DNA of 45,371 bases from Alphaproteobacteria bacterium (GTDB taxonomy: Bacteria; Pseudomonadota; Alphaproteobacteria; Rhodospirillales; Rhodospirillaceae). The position numbers and the translations under genes are program-made. The notes under the pieces are model-generated. The model was not told the DNA's origin. It did no database searches and was given only the letters and a program-made list of their open reading frames with translations. This document shows, in pieces, positions 8,130 to 16,449 of the stretch (position 1 is the first letter of the stretch; each line of letters starts with the position of its first letter). The DNA lies in the NCBI GenBank assembly GCA_003246625.1, contig QJZR01000019.1:1-45371 (forward strand). The letters are read 5' to 3'.

Positions 8130-10144
8130 AAGGAAACCCCGCCGTGGCGGAAAAAGGTCTGTTCTCGTACCGCAAATTCTGGGCGCACCGTTTCGGTCCC
8201 GCCCCCTTCCTGCCGATGAGCCGCGAGGAAATGGCCGAACGCGGCTGGGATTCCTGCGACGTGGTGCTGGTCACCGGCGACGCCTATGTCGACCATCCCT
8301 CGTTCGGCGCGGCGGTGATCGGCCGGGTGCTGGAGGCGCAGGGCTTCCGCGTCGGCGTCGTCGCCCAGCCCGACTGGTCCTCGGCCGAGCCCTTCGCCGC
8401 CCTGGGCAAGCCCAACCTGTTCTTCGGCATCACCGCCGGCAACATGGACAGCATGGTCAACCGCTATACCTCGGACCGGCGGATCCGCAGCAACGACGCC
8501 TACACCCCGGACGACGAGGGCGGCAAACGCCCCGACCGCGCGGTGCTGGTCTACGCGCAGCGTTGCCGCGAGGCGTTCAAGGACGTGCCGGTGGTGATCG
8601 GCGGCATCGAGGCCAGCCTGCGCCGCCTGGCGCACTACGACTATTGGTCGGACAAGGTGCGGCGGTCGGTGCTGCTCGACGCCAAGGCCGACGTGCTGGT
8701 CTATGGCAACGCCGAGCGGGCGATCGTCGAAATCGCCCACCGCCTCGCCTCCGGCAAGGGGATGGGCGACCCGCGCCTGTTGCGCGGCGTCGCGGTGGCG
8801 GCGGACGCCCCGCCCGAGGGTTACGCGGTGCTGGACGAAACCCGCCTGACCGACGACCCCGGGACGCGCACCCGTCCGCCGCGCGGCGTGCCGCTGGCGG
8901 TGGAACTGCCGGGCTTCGAGGCGGTGGTCGCCGACCGGGCGCTTTACGCCCACGCGGCGCGCATCGCCCACCTGGAGAGCAATCCCCTGAACGGGCGCCC
9001 CCTGATGCAGCGGCATGGCGACCGCCTGCTGTGGGTGAGTTCGCCGCCCGCGCCGCTGTCCACCGCCGAGCTGGACGGGGTGTTCGACCTGCCCTATGCC
9101 CGCGCGCCGCATCCCGCCTATGCCGGGCGGCGCATCCCGGCGTGGGAAATGATCCGCCATTCGGTGCAGATCCTGCGCGGCTGTTTCGGCGGCTGTTCGT
9201 TCTGTTCGATCACCGCGCACGAGGGGCGGATCATCCAAAGCCGCTCCGAGGATTCGATCCTGCGCGAGGTGGTGGCGATCCGCGACGGCGGCGAGGGCTT
9301 CACCGGCGTCGTCTCGGACCTGGGCGGGCCGTCCGCCAACATGTACCGTCTGGGCTGCAAGTCGCCGAAGGTGGAGGCCGCCTGCCGCCGCCTGTCGTGC
9401 CTTTATCCGCGGGTCTGCGACAACCTGAACACCGACCACGGCCCGCTGATCCGCCTGTACGAAAGGGCGCGCGCCCTGCCCGGGGTGAAGAAGGTGCTGA
9501 TCGGCTCCGGCGTGCGTTTCGACCTGGCAGTGAAAAGCCCCGCCTATGTTCAGGCGCTGGTCGCCCACCATGTCGGCGGCTATCTGAAAATCGCGCCCGA
9601 ACATTCCGAGCCCGGGCCGCTGGCCCTGATGCTGAAGCCCGGCATCGGCGAATTCGACCGCTTCCGCGCGATGTTCCAGGCAGCGGCGAAGAAGGCGGGC
9701 AAGGAGTTCTATCTGATCCCCTATCTGATCGCCGCGCATCCCGGCACCACCGACGACGACATGCTCAACCTGGCGCTGTGGCTGAAGAAGAACGGCTTCC
9801 GCGTCGACCAGGTGCAGACCTTCCTGCCCGCGCCGATGGCGCTGTCCTCGGCGATGTACTATTCCGGCTTCAATCCGCTGGCGCCTGTGCGCCGCGCCGA
9901 CGCCCCCGGCATCGCCACCGCCAAGGGCCTGAAGCAGCGCCGCCTGCACAAGGCCTTCCTGCGTTACCACGACGCCGAAAACTGGCCGACCCTGCGCGAG
10001 GCGCTGCAACGCATGGGCCGCACCGACCTGATCGGTCCCGGCAAGGCGCATCTGGTTCCCGCCTGGCAGCCGCGCGGCACCGGCGGAGCGGGGGAGGGAC
10101 GTCGCGGCGCGCCTCCTCGCTCTGGGCCACGGAAGCGGAATTGA
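8126..10144 (+). CDS. ygiQ: YgiQ family radical SAM protein
   Basis: 672-residue radical SAM protein highly similar to E. coli YgiQ along its whole length, from [14 protein letters not shown] and GWDSCD through [13 protein letters not shown] to [11 protein letters not shown] near the C-terminus. The 4Fe-4S cluster motif CX3CX2C appears as CFGGCSFC in mid-protein. The family contains a UPF0313-type N-terminal domain (cobalamin-like Rossmann fold) plus the radical SAM TIM barrel; its reaction is not established. Starts at GTG 8126 (GTGA overlap with the transporter) or GTG 8144, which has AAAGGA 9 bases upstream. The length of the E. coli N-terminus slightly favours 8126. The low-complexity Arg/Gly/Pro tail ([17 protein letters not shown]) is typical of the family. 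Confidence 0.93.
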   Translation: MKGNPAVAEKGLFSYRKFWAHRFGPAPFLPMSREEMAERGWDSCDVVLVTGDAYVDHPSFGAAVIGRVLEAQGFRVGVVAQPDWSSAEPFAALGKPNLFFGITAGNMDSMVNRYTSDRRIRSNDAYTPDDEGGKRPDRAVLVYAQRCREAFKDVPVVIGGIEASLRRLAHYDYWSDKVRRSVLLDAKADVLVYGNAERAIVEIAHRLASGKGMGDPRLLRGVAVAADAPPEGYAVLDETRLTDDPGTRTRPPRGVPLAVELPGFEAVVADRALYAHAARIAHLESNPLNGRPLMQRHGDRLLWVSSPPAPLSTAELDGVFDLPYARAPHPAYAGRRIPAWEMIRHSVQILRGCFGGCSFCSITAHEGRIIQSRSEDSILREVVAIRDGGEGFTGVVSDLGGPSANMYRLGCKSPKVEAACRRLSCLYPRVCDNLNTDHGPLIRLYERARALPGVKKVLIGSGVRFDLAVKSPAYVQALVAHHVGGYLKIAPEHSEPGPLALMLKPGIGEFDRFRAMFQAAAKKAGKEFYLIPYLIAAHPGTTDDDMLNLALWLKKNGFRVDQVQTFLPAPMALSSAMYYSGFNPLAPVRRADAPGIATAKGLKQRRLHKAFLRYHDAENWPTLREALQRMGRTDLIGPGKAHLVPAWQPRGTGGAGEGRRGAPPRSGPRKRN

Positions 10145-10162
10145 TACACTGTAACATGACCC

Positions 10163-10191
10163 TTGACAGGCGCGCGGCCTGCCGCTAAACC
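10163..10191 (+). promoter_or_regulatory. Promoter driving the cobalamin riboswitch transcript
   Basis: A perfect TTGACA (10163-10168) is followed after exactly 17 bases by TAAACC (10186-10191). The predicted transcription start is at about 10198, right at the 5' edge of the riboswitch. Good -35, weak -10. Confidence 0.6.
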
Positions 10192-10194
10192 GGC

Positions 10195-10385
10195 ATCCTC
10201 GGTTTCCGGCGCGGGCGTGGGTCGTTTTGCGCCGGATGAAAAGGGAATTCGGTGGGGCGCGTCGGCGCCGAATCCGAAGCTGCCTCCGCAACTGTCAGCG
10301 GCGAGCGCGGACCGTTTGGGCCACTGGGCAACCGGGAAGGCCGGTCCCCGCGAGGACCCGCGAGCCAGGAGACCTGCCGGGGATT
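10195..10385 (+). promoter_or_regulatory. Cobalamin (B12) riboswitch upstream of exbB-exbD-tonB
   Basis: The aptamer's conserved blocks occur in order. These are GATGAAAAGGGAAT (about 10235-10248), AATCCGAAGCTGCCTCCGCA then ACTGTCAGCGG (10271-10301), CCACTGG (10321-10327), GGGAAGG (10334-10340), GAGGACCC (10352-10359), and the B12 box AGCCAGGAGACCTGCC (10363-10378). Binding of adenosylcobalamin would repress the downstream genes. No strong intrinsic terminator is visible after it, so control of translation initiation or a less obvious terminator is likely. Its placement in front of a TonB energy system implies that the system serves B12 uptake. Confidence 0.93.
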
Positions 10386-10542
10386 GGTCGATGTCTTCGC
10401 GCGGCGGCGCGGAAGGACCGAGGACGCTGTGGCGGCGGGGGGTCGCCGTGGCGGACCGGCCTGTTTTCCGGCACCTTTCCGCGATGTGAATGTAACCGTA
10501 TATCGTGTCTTGCGGCACGAGGGGCTGCGAAAGGGGAGAGGC
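10386..10542 (+). other. Riboswitch expression platform and exbB leader
   Basis: No gene found between the B12 box and exbB. The stretch is GC-rich up to about 10480, then becomes locally AT-richer (GTGAATGTAACCGTATATCG), and carries GGGGAG 7 bases before the exbB ATG. Short complementary GC runs could form the switching structure, but I cannot assign it. Confidence 0.4.
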
Positions 10543-11268
10543 ATGGAAGGGACGGCGGAAGTCAGCGGCATGATCGCCGCCTTGCCGCATGAACTGTCGC
10601 CTTGGGCGATGTTTCTGAGCGCGCACATCGTGGTGCAGGTGGTGATGGTGGGGCTGGCGCTCGCCTCGGTCGCCACCTGGACGGTGGCGATCGCCAAGGC
10701 GGTCGAGCTCAGGCGGGCGCACCGCCGCTTGGCCGAGGTGACGAAGCTTCTGGGCGAGGTCCGTTCCCTCGCCGAGGCCTCCGCCAGGGTCGGCTCCGGC
10801 GACGGCGTCGAGGAGGCGCTGATCGCCGCCGCGATGCGCGAGGCGCATCTCTCCGCCGGGGTCTGCGGCCACGGCCTGAAGGAACGGGTGGCGACCCGCC
10901 TGGAACGCATCGAGGCCGCCGCCGGGCGCCGGATGTCGGCGGGAACCGGCGTCCTGGCCTCGATCGGTTCCACCGCCCCCTTCGTCGGCCTGTTCGGCAC
11001 GGTGTGGGGGATCATGAACAGCTTCATCGGCATCGCGCGGTCGCATACCACCAATCTGGCGGTGGTGGCGCCGGGCATCGCCGAGGCGCTGCTGGCCACC
11101 GCGATCGGCCTGGTCGCGGCGATTCCGGCGGTGATCGTCTATAACTGCCTAGCCCGTGCCATCGTCGGCTATCGGGCGCAGTTGACCGACCTGTCGGCGA
11201 TGGTGGCGCGGCATGTCAGCCGCGACCTCGACCGGCGCGTCCTGCCCTTCGCGGAGGCGGCGGAATAA
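10543..11268 (+). CDS. exbB: ExbB, proton channel subunit of the TonB energising complex
   Basis: 241-residue MotA/TolQ/ExbB proton-channel protein. It has an N-terminal hydrophobic segment (about residues 25-48), a cytoplasmic middle, and the diagnostic block [20 protein letters not shown] at about residues 145-164, followed by the third helix ([21 protein letters not shown]). ExbB pentamers surround ExbD and use the proton gradient to energise TonB. ATG at 10543 has GGGGAG upstream. It ends one base into exbD, in a tight exbB-exbD-tonB operon controlled by the upstream cobalamin riboswitch. Confidence 0.95.
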   Translation: MEGTAEVSGMIAALPHELSPWAMFLSAHIVVQVVMVGLALASVATWTVAIAKAVELRRAHRRLAEVTKLLGEVRSLAEASARVGSGDGVEEALIAAAMREAHLSAGVCGHGLKERVATRLERIEAAAGRRMSAGTGVLASIGSTAPFVGLFGTVWGIMNSFIGIARSHTTNLAVVAPGIAEALLATAIGLVAAIPAVIVYNCLARAIVGYRAQLTDLSAMVARHVSRDLDRRVLPFAEAAE

Positions 11269-11687
11269 TGGCGGCCAACCTGTCCGGCGACGAGCTTACG
11301 GAATGCCACGAGATCAACGTCACCCCCTTCATCGACGTGATGCTGGTGCTGCTGATCATCTTCATGGTGGCGGCGCCGCTGGCCACCGTGGACGTGCCGG
11401 TCGACCTGCCTTCGTCGTCGGCGCCGCCGCAGAAACGGCCCGAGGCGCCCTTGTTCGTCACGGTGAAGGGGGACGGATCCCTGCTGGTCGGCGAGACCGC
11501 CGCGGCCCGCGCCGACTTGGCCGCCGCGCTTGACCGGCAAACCGGCGGCGACAAGGAAACCCGCGTCTTCCTGCGCGCCGACCGCAGCGTCGACTACGGC
11601 ACCCTGATGGCGGTGATGGACGCCCTGCGCGACAGCGCGTACCTGAAGGTGGCCCTGGTCGGAGTGGAGGAGGCGCGGGCCCGATGA
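11268..11687 (+). CDS. exbD: ExbD, biopolymer transport protein of the TonB complex
   Basis: 139-residue protein with a short cytoplasmic N-terminus, one transmembrane helix and a periplasmic domain, the standard ExbD/TolR layout and length. The helix segment INVTPFIDVMLVLLIIFMV contains the essential membrane aspartate (D23), which carries protons through the ExbB channel. Its start codon shares a base with the exbB stop region, and its end overlaps tonB by ATGA, so all three genes are translationally coupled. Confidence 0.95.
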   Translation: MAANLSGDELTECHEINVTPFIDVMLVLLIIFMVAAPLATVDVPVDLPSSSAPPQKRPEAPLFVTVKGDGSLLVGETAAARADLAAALDRQTGGDKETRVFLRADRSVDYGTLMAVMDALRDSAYLKVALVGVEEARAR

Positions 11688-12475
11688 GCATGGCGCTTCC
11701 GGTCAGCCTCGCGGCGGAGAACTGGGATGGCGGCGCCGCCGCCCGTGCCCGGTTGTGGTCGTCGGCGCTGGCCCTGGCGATGGGGGTGCACGTCGCGGGC
11801 ATCCTGGGCATGGCGCTGTTCAAGTCGGCGCCGGTCAACGACATGCCCGCGGGCGTCTTCACCCTGGAGCTGGCGGCCTTCGGCGGCAATCCCCAGGCGA
11901 CGCCCGGCGGCGCGGTGAGGACGCCGCCGCCCGCGCCCGCCCCCAAGGTCGAGGAAGCCCCCAAGCCGAAGCCGGTGGTGCGCAAGGCCGAGGTCGCCCT
12001 GCCCCAGCCGAAACCCAAGAAGCCGAAGCCTGCCCCGGCGAAACCCGCGCCGCAGCCCGCCGCGGCCTCCGCCGCGCCTTCGGCCGGGGCGTCGTCCCAG
12101 GCCGCCGCCGCGCCGTCCCAGATGGCGGGCGGCGGCGGCGGCGTGGTCTCCGGCCGCCTGGGCGGCGGCGGCAGCGGCAAGGGGACGCCGCTCGGACGTT
12201 ACAAGGTTCTGGTCTTCCAGGCGCTGTGGGCGCACCGGCGCTATCCGCCGGTGGCGCAGCGGATGGGCTATCAGGGCGACGTCGAAATCGAGTTCACGGT
12301 CGATTCCAACGGCGAGATCCTGGCCCGCAAGCTGCTGTCCGGCAGCGGCTTTCCGGTTCTCGACCGCGAGGGCGACGCGATCCTGCGGCGGGTGCGGCAC
12401 TTCCCGCCGTTTCCCCAGGATCTGCGTTTCAATACCCTGACCTTCCGCGTTGCCATTCCCTTCCAATTGACCTGA
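11684..12475 (+). CDS. tonB: TonB energy-transducing protein
   Basis: 263-residue periplasm-spanning protein. It has a cytoplasmic N-terminus, a single helix (about residues 26-46) carrying the conserved membrane histidine (H36 in MGVHVAGIL), a Pro/Lys/Ala-rich spacer (about residues 80-135: PAPAPKVEE..., PKPKKPKPAPAKP), a Gly-rich linker, and the C-terminal TonB domain (about 172-263). That domain has RRYPPVAQRMGYQGDVEIEF and FNTLTFRVAIPF. It contacts TonB boxes of outer-membrane receptors, presumably a BtuB-like receptor given the upstream B12 riboswitch, but no receptor gene lies in the window. Last gene of the operon; a strong terminator follows 18 bases on. Confidence 0.95.
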   Translation: MSMALPVSLAAENWDGGAAARARLWSSALALAMGVHVAGILGMALFKSAPVNDMPAGVFTLELAAFGGNPQATPGGAVRTPPPAPAPKVEEAPKPKPVVRKAEVALPQPKPKKPKPAPAKPAPQPAAASAAPSAGASSQAAAAPSQMAGGGGGVVSGRLGGGGSGKGTPLGRYKVLVFQALWAHRRYPPVAQRMGYQGDVEIEFTVDSNGEILARKLLSGSGFPVLDREGDAILRRVRHFPPFPQDLRFNTLTFRVAIPFQLT

Positions 12476-12492
12476 TCCCGGCGGCCCCCGGG

Positions 12493-12529
12493 GAAGAAGG
12501 CGCAAGCGCCCGTCGCTTGCGCCTTCTTC
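12493..12529 (+). terminator. Terminator of the exbB-exbD-tonB operon
   Basis: A perfect 16-bp stem (12493-12508 with 12514-12529) encloses a 5-base loop. The right arm ends CCTTCTTC, and no long T-tract follows. Its right arm also holds the -35 of the next promoter. Confidence 0.75.
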
Positions 12530-12545
12530 GCCTCAATGATATAAC
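12517..12545 (+). promoter_or_regulatory. Promoter of the TetR-exporter operon
   Basis: TTGCGC (12517-12522) and TATAAC (12540-12545) are spaced by 17 bases. The -35 is inside the tonB terminator stem and the -10 touches the palindromic operator, so the spacing between operons is minimal. Confidence 0.55.
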
Positions 12546-12557
12546 TGACCGGTCAGT
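12544..12557. promoter_or_regulatory. TetR-type operator (perfect palindrome)
   Basis: ACTGACCGGTCAGT is a perfect 14-base palindrome that overlaps the -10 box and lies 22 bases before the tetR start. The sequence, with a partial extra half-site GTCAGT just after it, resembles known operators of TetR-family efflux regulators. Direct autorepression of the operon is the simplest reading. Confidence 0.7.
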
Positions 12558-12579
12558 CAGTTTATTAATGGAGGCGGCC

Positions 12580-13212
12580 ATGCCCGCGCCGCGCCGCGCC
12601 CATCGCCCGGAAAGCCGCCCCGCCGAGATCATCGCCGCGGCGTTGGCCCTGTTTTCGGAAAAGGGTTTCGCCGCCACCCGCATGGAAGAAATCGCCGCCC
12701 GCGCCGGACTGTCGAAGGCGGGGGTGTACCTGTATTTCCCCTCGAAGACCGAGGTGTTCAAGGCGGCGGTGCGCGAAACCATCCTGGTCACCGTCGGCCA
12801 CCTGGAGACCTTGGCGGGCGGGTTTCCCGGTTCCTCGCGGGATCTGTTGGGCCGCGTCGTCGCCGAGATCGCGCGGGTGGTCGGTTCCACCCCGGCGGGG
12901 GCGATTCCGAAGATCGTGCTGTCCGAGGCTGGAAATTTCCCCGACATCGCCGAGTTCTATAGCCGCGAGGTGATCTCGCGCGGGGTGGCGCTGGTGCAAG
13001 GCATCATCGCGCGCGGCCAGGCCCGGGGCGAGTTCGCCGACGACCTGGGGCCGATGACGCCGTTCATGGCGATCGCGCCGATCATCGCCCTGTCGATGTG
13101 GAATCATGGCGTGGGGCGCGCGGTGGGGCGTCCGATCGATCCCGAGCTTTACGCGCGGGACATGGTGCGGGTTCTGGGGCGTGGCTTACAGGCGCAGGAG
13201 GACGGACGATGA
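12580..13212 (+). CDS. TetR/AcrR family transcriptional regulator
   Basis: 210-residue regulator. The N-terminal helix-turn-helix (about residues 15-60) contains ALALFSEKGFAATRMEEIAARAGLSKAGVYLYF, with the family's conserved G-X-Y-X-Y-F end, followed by KTEVF. The C-terminal ligand domain resembles the AcrR-like C-terminal families. The ATG at 12580 is preferred to the one at 12568, since GGAGG (12570-12574) then becomes its ribosome-binding site at 5 bases. Its gene overlaps the adaptor gene by ATGA and sits behind a perfect palindromic operator, so it most likely represses its own exporter operon in response to an unknown toxic ligand. Confidence 0.92.
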   Translation: MPAPRRAHRPESRPAEIIAAALALFSEKGFAATRMEEIAARAGLSKAGVYLYFPSKTEVFKAAVRETILVTVGHLETLAGGFPGSSRDLLGRVVAEIARVVGSTPAGAIPKIVLSEAGNFPDIAEFYSREVISRGVALVQGIIARGQARGEFADDLGPMTPFMAIAPIIALSMWNHGVGRAVGRPIDPELYARDMVRVLGRGLQAQEDGR

Positions 13213-14024
13213 TCGGCAAGGGCGTGCGCGCGGTGGTCCTGGGGGCGGCGTGTCTTCTTCCCGGCGGCTGTTTCGACGAACCGGCGGAGACGGTGCAGGG
13301 CTATGTCGAGGGGGACTTCGTCGGCCTGGGGCTGCCCGCGGGCGGCCGCGTCGTCGAGGTGGCGGTGGCGCGCGGCGACGCGGTGGCGGCGGGGCAGGCG
13401 GTGTTCCGCCTGGACGCGCGGGCGGAAGCGGCGGCCCAGGCCGAGGCGGCGGCGAAACGCCGCGAGGCCGAGGCAAGGCTGCGGCTGGCCGACGTCGAAC
13501 TGAAGCGGCAGCGGGCGCTGGTCGGCACTTCGGCGGCGGCGGAGGCGAAGCTGGATGCGGCGATCGCCGCGCAGGCGGCGGCGGAGCAGGCGGTGGCGGT
13601 GGCGGATGCGGCTCTGGACCGGGCGGAGGTGGCGCTCGGCGAGCGGATCGCCCATGCCCCGGCGGCGGCGCGGGTGGAGGACGTGCTGTTCCGCGCGGGC
13701 GAGGTGGTCGCCGCCGGACAGCCGGTGGTGCGGCTGCTGCCGCCCGGCAACGTGCTGGTGCGCGCCTATCTGGGGGCGCGGGCGGTGGCGCTGCTGCCCA
13801 AGGGAACGCGGGCGGCGCTGACCTGCGCCGCCTGTCCGGCCGGGGCCTCGGCGGAGGTCGCCTTCGTTTCCGGCGAGGCCGCCTACGCGCCGCCGGTACT
13901 CTATTCGCGGGATGCCCGCGACAAGCTGACCTTCCTGGTGGAACTGCGTCCCGACGCGGCGACGGCGGCGGCGCTGCGTCCCGGTCAGCCGGTGGACATC
14001 CGGTTGCCGCGGGCGGCGAAATGA
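13209..14024 (+). CDS. HlyD-family periplasmic adaptor of an ABC exporter
   Basis: 271-residue membrane fusion protein, short for the family. After an N-terminal export signal with a possible lipoprotein cysteine (LLPGGC, C21; the -3 residue is atypical) come the biotinyl-lipoyl half-domain (YVEGDFVGLGLPAGGRVVEV), a long Ala/Glu/Arg coiled-coil hairpin (about residues 70-150), the second lipoyl half and a beta domain. The overall plan matches E. coli YbhG and YhiI. A CAAC pair (TCAACPAG region) is unusual in a periplasmic adaptor and could form a disulfide. ATGA overlaps on both sides tie it to tetR upstream and the ABC ATPase downstream. Very GC-rich. Confidence 0.85.
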   Translation: MIGKGVRAVVLGAACLLPGGCFDEPAETVQGYVEGDFVGLGLPAGGRVVEVAVARGDAVAAGQAVFRLDARAEAAAQAEAAAKRREAEARLRLADVELKRQRALVGTSAAAEAKLDAAIAAQAAAEQAVAVADAALDRAEVALGERIAHAPAAARVEDVLFRAGEVVAAGQPVVRLLPPGNVLVRAYLGARAVALLPKGTRAALTCAACPAGASAEVAFVSGEAAYAPPVLYSRDARDKLTFLVELRPDAATAAALRPGQPVDIRLPRAAK

Positions 14025-14953
14025 CCGCCGCCATCGCCGTCCGGGGGCTGACCAAACGGTTCTCCGGCCGCGCCGTGGTCGACGGCGTCGACCTGACGGT
14101 GGGGGAAGGGCGGATCATGGGCTTCCTGGGGCCGAACGGCTCGGGCAAGACCACCACCATCCGCATGCTGTGCGGGCTTCTGACCGTCGACGCGGGCGAG
14201 GGCACCTGCCTCGGCCTCGACATCCGGCGCGAGGCGGCGGCGATCAAGCGTCAGGCAGGCTACATGACGCAGCGGTTCTCGCTTTACGAGGACATGACGG
14301 TGGCGGAGAACCTGGACTTCGTGGCGCGGGTGCACGGCATCCCCGGCCGCCGCGCCCGCGTCGACGAGGCGGTGGCGCGGCTCGGCCTGGGCGACCGGCG
14401 GGGGCAACTGGCGGGGTCGCTGTCCGGCGGCTGGAAACAGCGCCTGGCGCTGGCGGCGGCGATTCTGCACCGGCCGCGCCTGTTGTTGCTGGACGAACCC
14501 ACCGCCGGGGTGGACCCCAAGGCGCGGCGCGAGTTCTGGGACCGCATCCACGGCTTCGCGGCGGAGGGGATGACGGTACTGGTTTCCACCCACTACATGG
14601 ACGAGGCGGAACGCTGCCATGCCATCGCCTATATCGCCTATGGCCGCCTGCTGACCCACGGCACGGTGGCGGAGGTGGTCGCCGCCACCGGCCTGGCCGC
14701 CGCCGTGGTGACGGGGGGCGGCGAACCGCGCCTGATCGCGCGGCTGAAGGCGTTGCCCGGCGTCGAGACCGCCACCGCGATGGGGGCGGACGCGCACGTC
14801 GCCGGGGGCGACGCCGCCGCCCTGGCCGCCGCCCTCGACGGCTTGGCGCGGGAAACCGGCGCCGCGTGGCGGCCCGAGGCCCCCAACCTGGAGGACGCCT
14901 TCATCCACCTGATGGCGCAAAGCCGCGACAACTTCGCGGCGGGGGAGGCCTGA
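14021..14953 (+). CDS. ABC exporter ATP-binding protein
   Basis: 310-residue single-domain ATPase of the drug/ABC-2 exporter type (YbhF half, DrrA-like). Walker A GPNGSGKTTT (about residues 38-47), Q-loop in YMTQRFSLYEDM, signature LSGGWKQR (Trp replaces the usual Gln), Walker B LLLLDEPTAGVD and switch histidine in STHYMDEAE are all present. The C-terminal 70 residues form the regulatory extension common in this type, ending with the LEDAFIHL motif. E. coli YbhF and RbbA are fused double ATPases; here there is only one domain, which must dimerise. Translationally coupled to the adaptor by ATGA and 2 bases before the permease. Confidence 0.93.
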   Translation: MTAAIAVRGLTKRFSGRAVVDGVDLTVGEGRIMGFLGPNGSGKTTTIRMLCGLLTVDAGEGTCLGLDIRREAAAIKRQAGYMTQRFSLYEDMTVAENLDFVARVHGIPGRRARVDEAVARLGLGDRRGQLAGSLSGGWKQRLALAAAILHRPRLLLLDEPTAGVDPKARREFWDRIHGFAAEGMTVLVSTHYMDEAERCHAIAYIAYGRLLTHGTVAEVVAATGLAAAVVTGGGEPRLIARLKALPGVETATAMGADAHVAGGDAAALAAALDGLARETGAAWRPEAPNLEDAFIHLMAQSRDNFAAGEA

Positions 14954-14955
14954 CC

Positions 14956-16083
14956 ATGCTTTCGTTGGCCCGCCTTGCCGCGATGATTTTCAAGGAATTC
15001 GTGCAGATCCGTCGCGACCGTCCGACCTTCGGCATGATCGTCGGCATTCCCCTGCTGCAACTGCTGCTCTTCGGCTTCGCCATCAACTCCGACCCCAAGC
15101 ATCTGCCGACCGGCGTCCTCGACGCCGATCACGGGCCGGTGGGCCGCGCGGTGGTGGCGGCGATGCGCGCCTCGGGCTATTTCGAGGTGGTCGCCGACTT
15201 CGTCTCGGAGGCGGAGGTGGAGGACGCCCTGGCCACCGGCAAGACCCAGTTCGTGGTCACCGTTCCCGCCGACTTTTCCCGCCGGGTGCTGCGCGGCGAA
15301 CGGCCGCAATTGCTGGTCGAGGCCGACGCCACCGACCCCGCCGCCGCCGCCAACGCCCTTTCCGCGCTGGAGAAACTGGCCGACGGGGCGGCGGCGCGCG
15401 CGCTTGCCGGGCCGTCCGCGTCGCTGCGCCGCGCGGCGGCGCCCTTCGATCTGGTGGTGCATCGCCGCTACAACCCGGAGGGGGAAACCGCCTTCAACAT
15501 CGTCCCCGGCCTGATGGGGGTGGTGCTGACCATGACCATGGTGATCATGACCTGTCTGGCGGTCACCCGCGAGCGCGAGCGCGGCACCATGGAAAGCCTG
15601 CTCGCCCTGCCGTTACGTCCGGTCGAGGTGATGCTGGGCAAGATCGTGCCCTACATCCTGATCGGCTATGTCCAGGTGCTGTTCATCCTGGTCGCGGCGA
15701 AGTTCCTGTTCGCGGTGCCGATGCAGGGCAGCCTGATCCTTCTGTCCGCCGCCACCATCGTCTTCATCACCGCCAACCTGGCGGTGGGTTTCACCTTCTC
15801 GACCATCGCCGCCAATCAGTTGCAGGCGGTGCAGATGGGGTTCTTCTTCTTCCTGCCGTCGATCATGCTTTCCGGGTTCATGTTCCCCTTCCGCGGCATG
15901 CCGGTTTGGGCGCAGACGGTGGGCGAATGCCTGCCGCTGACCCACTTCCTGCGCATCGTTCGCGGCATCCTGCTGAAAGGCAGCGGCGGCGCCGAGATTC
16001 TGGCCGACCTGTTGGCGATCGCCGCCTTTCTGGCGGTGGCGGGGGCGGTGGCGTTGCGCCGCTATCGTGTGACTCTCGATTGA
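14956..16083 (+). CDS. ABC-2 type exporter permease (YbhS/YbhR-like)
   Basis: 375-residue inner-membrane permease. N-terminal helix (about residues 25-45, FGMIVGIPLLQLLLFGFAI) followed by a large extracytoplasmic domain of about 130 residues, then five helices at the C-terminal half. The conserved ABC-2 motif RERERGTMESLLALPLRPVEVMLGK lies between the second and third helices. Closest in plan to E. coli YbhS/YbhR and YhhJ, which normally occur as a pair; only one permease gene is present here, so a homodimer is expected. Last gene of the TetR-HlyD-ABC-ABC2 operon, with no clear terminator before the small gene at 16150. Confidence 0.92.
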   Translation: MLSLARLAAMIFKEFVQIRRDRPTFGMIVGIPLLQLLLFGFAINSDPKHLPTGVLDADHGPVGRAVVAAMRASGYFEVVADFVSEAEVEDALATGKTQFVVTVPADFSRRVLRGERPQLLVEADATDPAAAANALSALEKLADGAAARALAGPSASLRRAAAPFDLVVHRRYNPEGETAFNIVPGLMGVVLTMTMVIMTCLAVTRERERGTMESLLALPLRPVEVMLGKIVPYILIGYVQVLFILVAAKFLFAVPMQGSLILLSAATIVFITANLAVGFTFSTIAANQLQAVQMGFFFFLPSIMLSGFMFPFRGMPVWAQTVGECLPLTHFLRIVRGILLKGSGGAEILADLLAIAAFLAVAGAVALRRYRVTLD

Positions 16084-16149
16084 ATTTTGTTCATTTCCAA
16101 GGGGAAGTGGGGTAAATTCCGGCTCTCGTAAAACAGACGGGTTGTCGTC

Positions 16150-16449
16150 ATGGGGATGTCGGGAACGAGGGGTCGTCTGATCGCGGCGGTATGGACGGTG
16201 CTGGGCGCCGTGCCTGCCTTCGCCGACGAACCCGCCGCCCTGCCCGAGGCGGGCGGGGTGATGCCGCTGGCCGCGGTGCTCGACCGGGTGATGCCGGTGA
16301 TCGAGGGCGAGGTCGGCGATTCCAAGCTGGTCAAGGACGGCGGCGTCTGGGTCTACGTCATCTCGTTCTTCGACGAGACGGGCGCCCGCCGCGAATTGCG
16401 GGTCGATGCCACCACCGCCGCGATCCTGGGGATCAAGGCCGCGCGGTAA
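16150..16449 (+). CDS. Small secreted PepSY-domain-like protein
   Basis: 99-residue protein with a signal peptide (about residues 1-25, cleavage after PAFA) and a single PepSY-like unit: a helix containing LAAVLDRVMPVIEGEV followed by beta strands WVYVISFFDETGARRELRVDATTAAIL. Single PepSY proteins are periplasmic and often inhibit proteases or accompany two-component systems, but function cannot be inferred here. Start ATG 16150; ATG 16156 also possible. Its last 17 bases overlap the 3' end of the convergent transporter gene. Confidence 0.7.
   Translation: MGMSGTRGRLIAAVWTVLGAVPAFADEPAALPEAGGVMPLAAVLDRVMPVIEGEVGDSKLVKDGGVWVYVISFFDETGARRELRVDATTAAILGIKAAR

Noticed and set aside
10386-10500. 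Possible intrinsic terminator in the riboswitch expression platform
   Set aside because: Only short GC complementarities and no T-tract; not strong enough to call.
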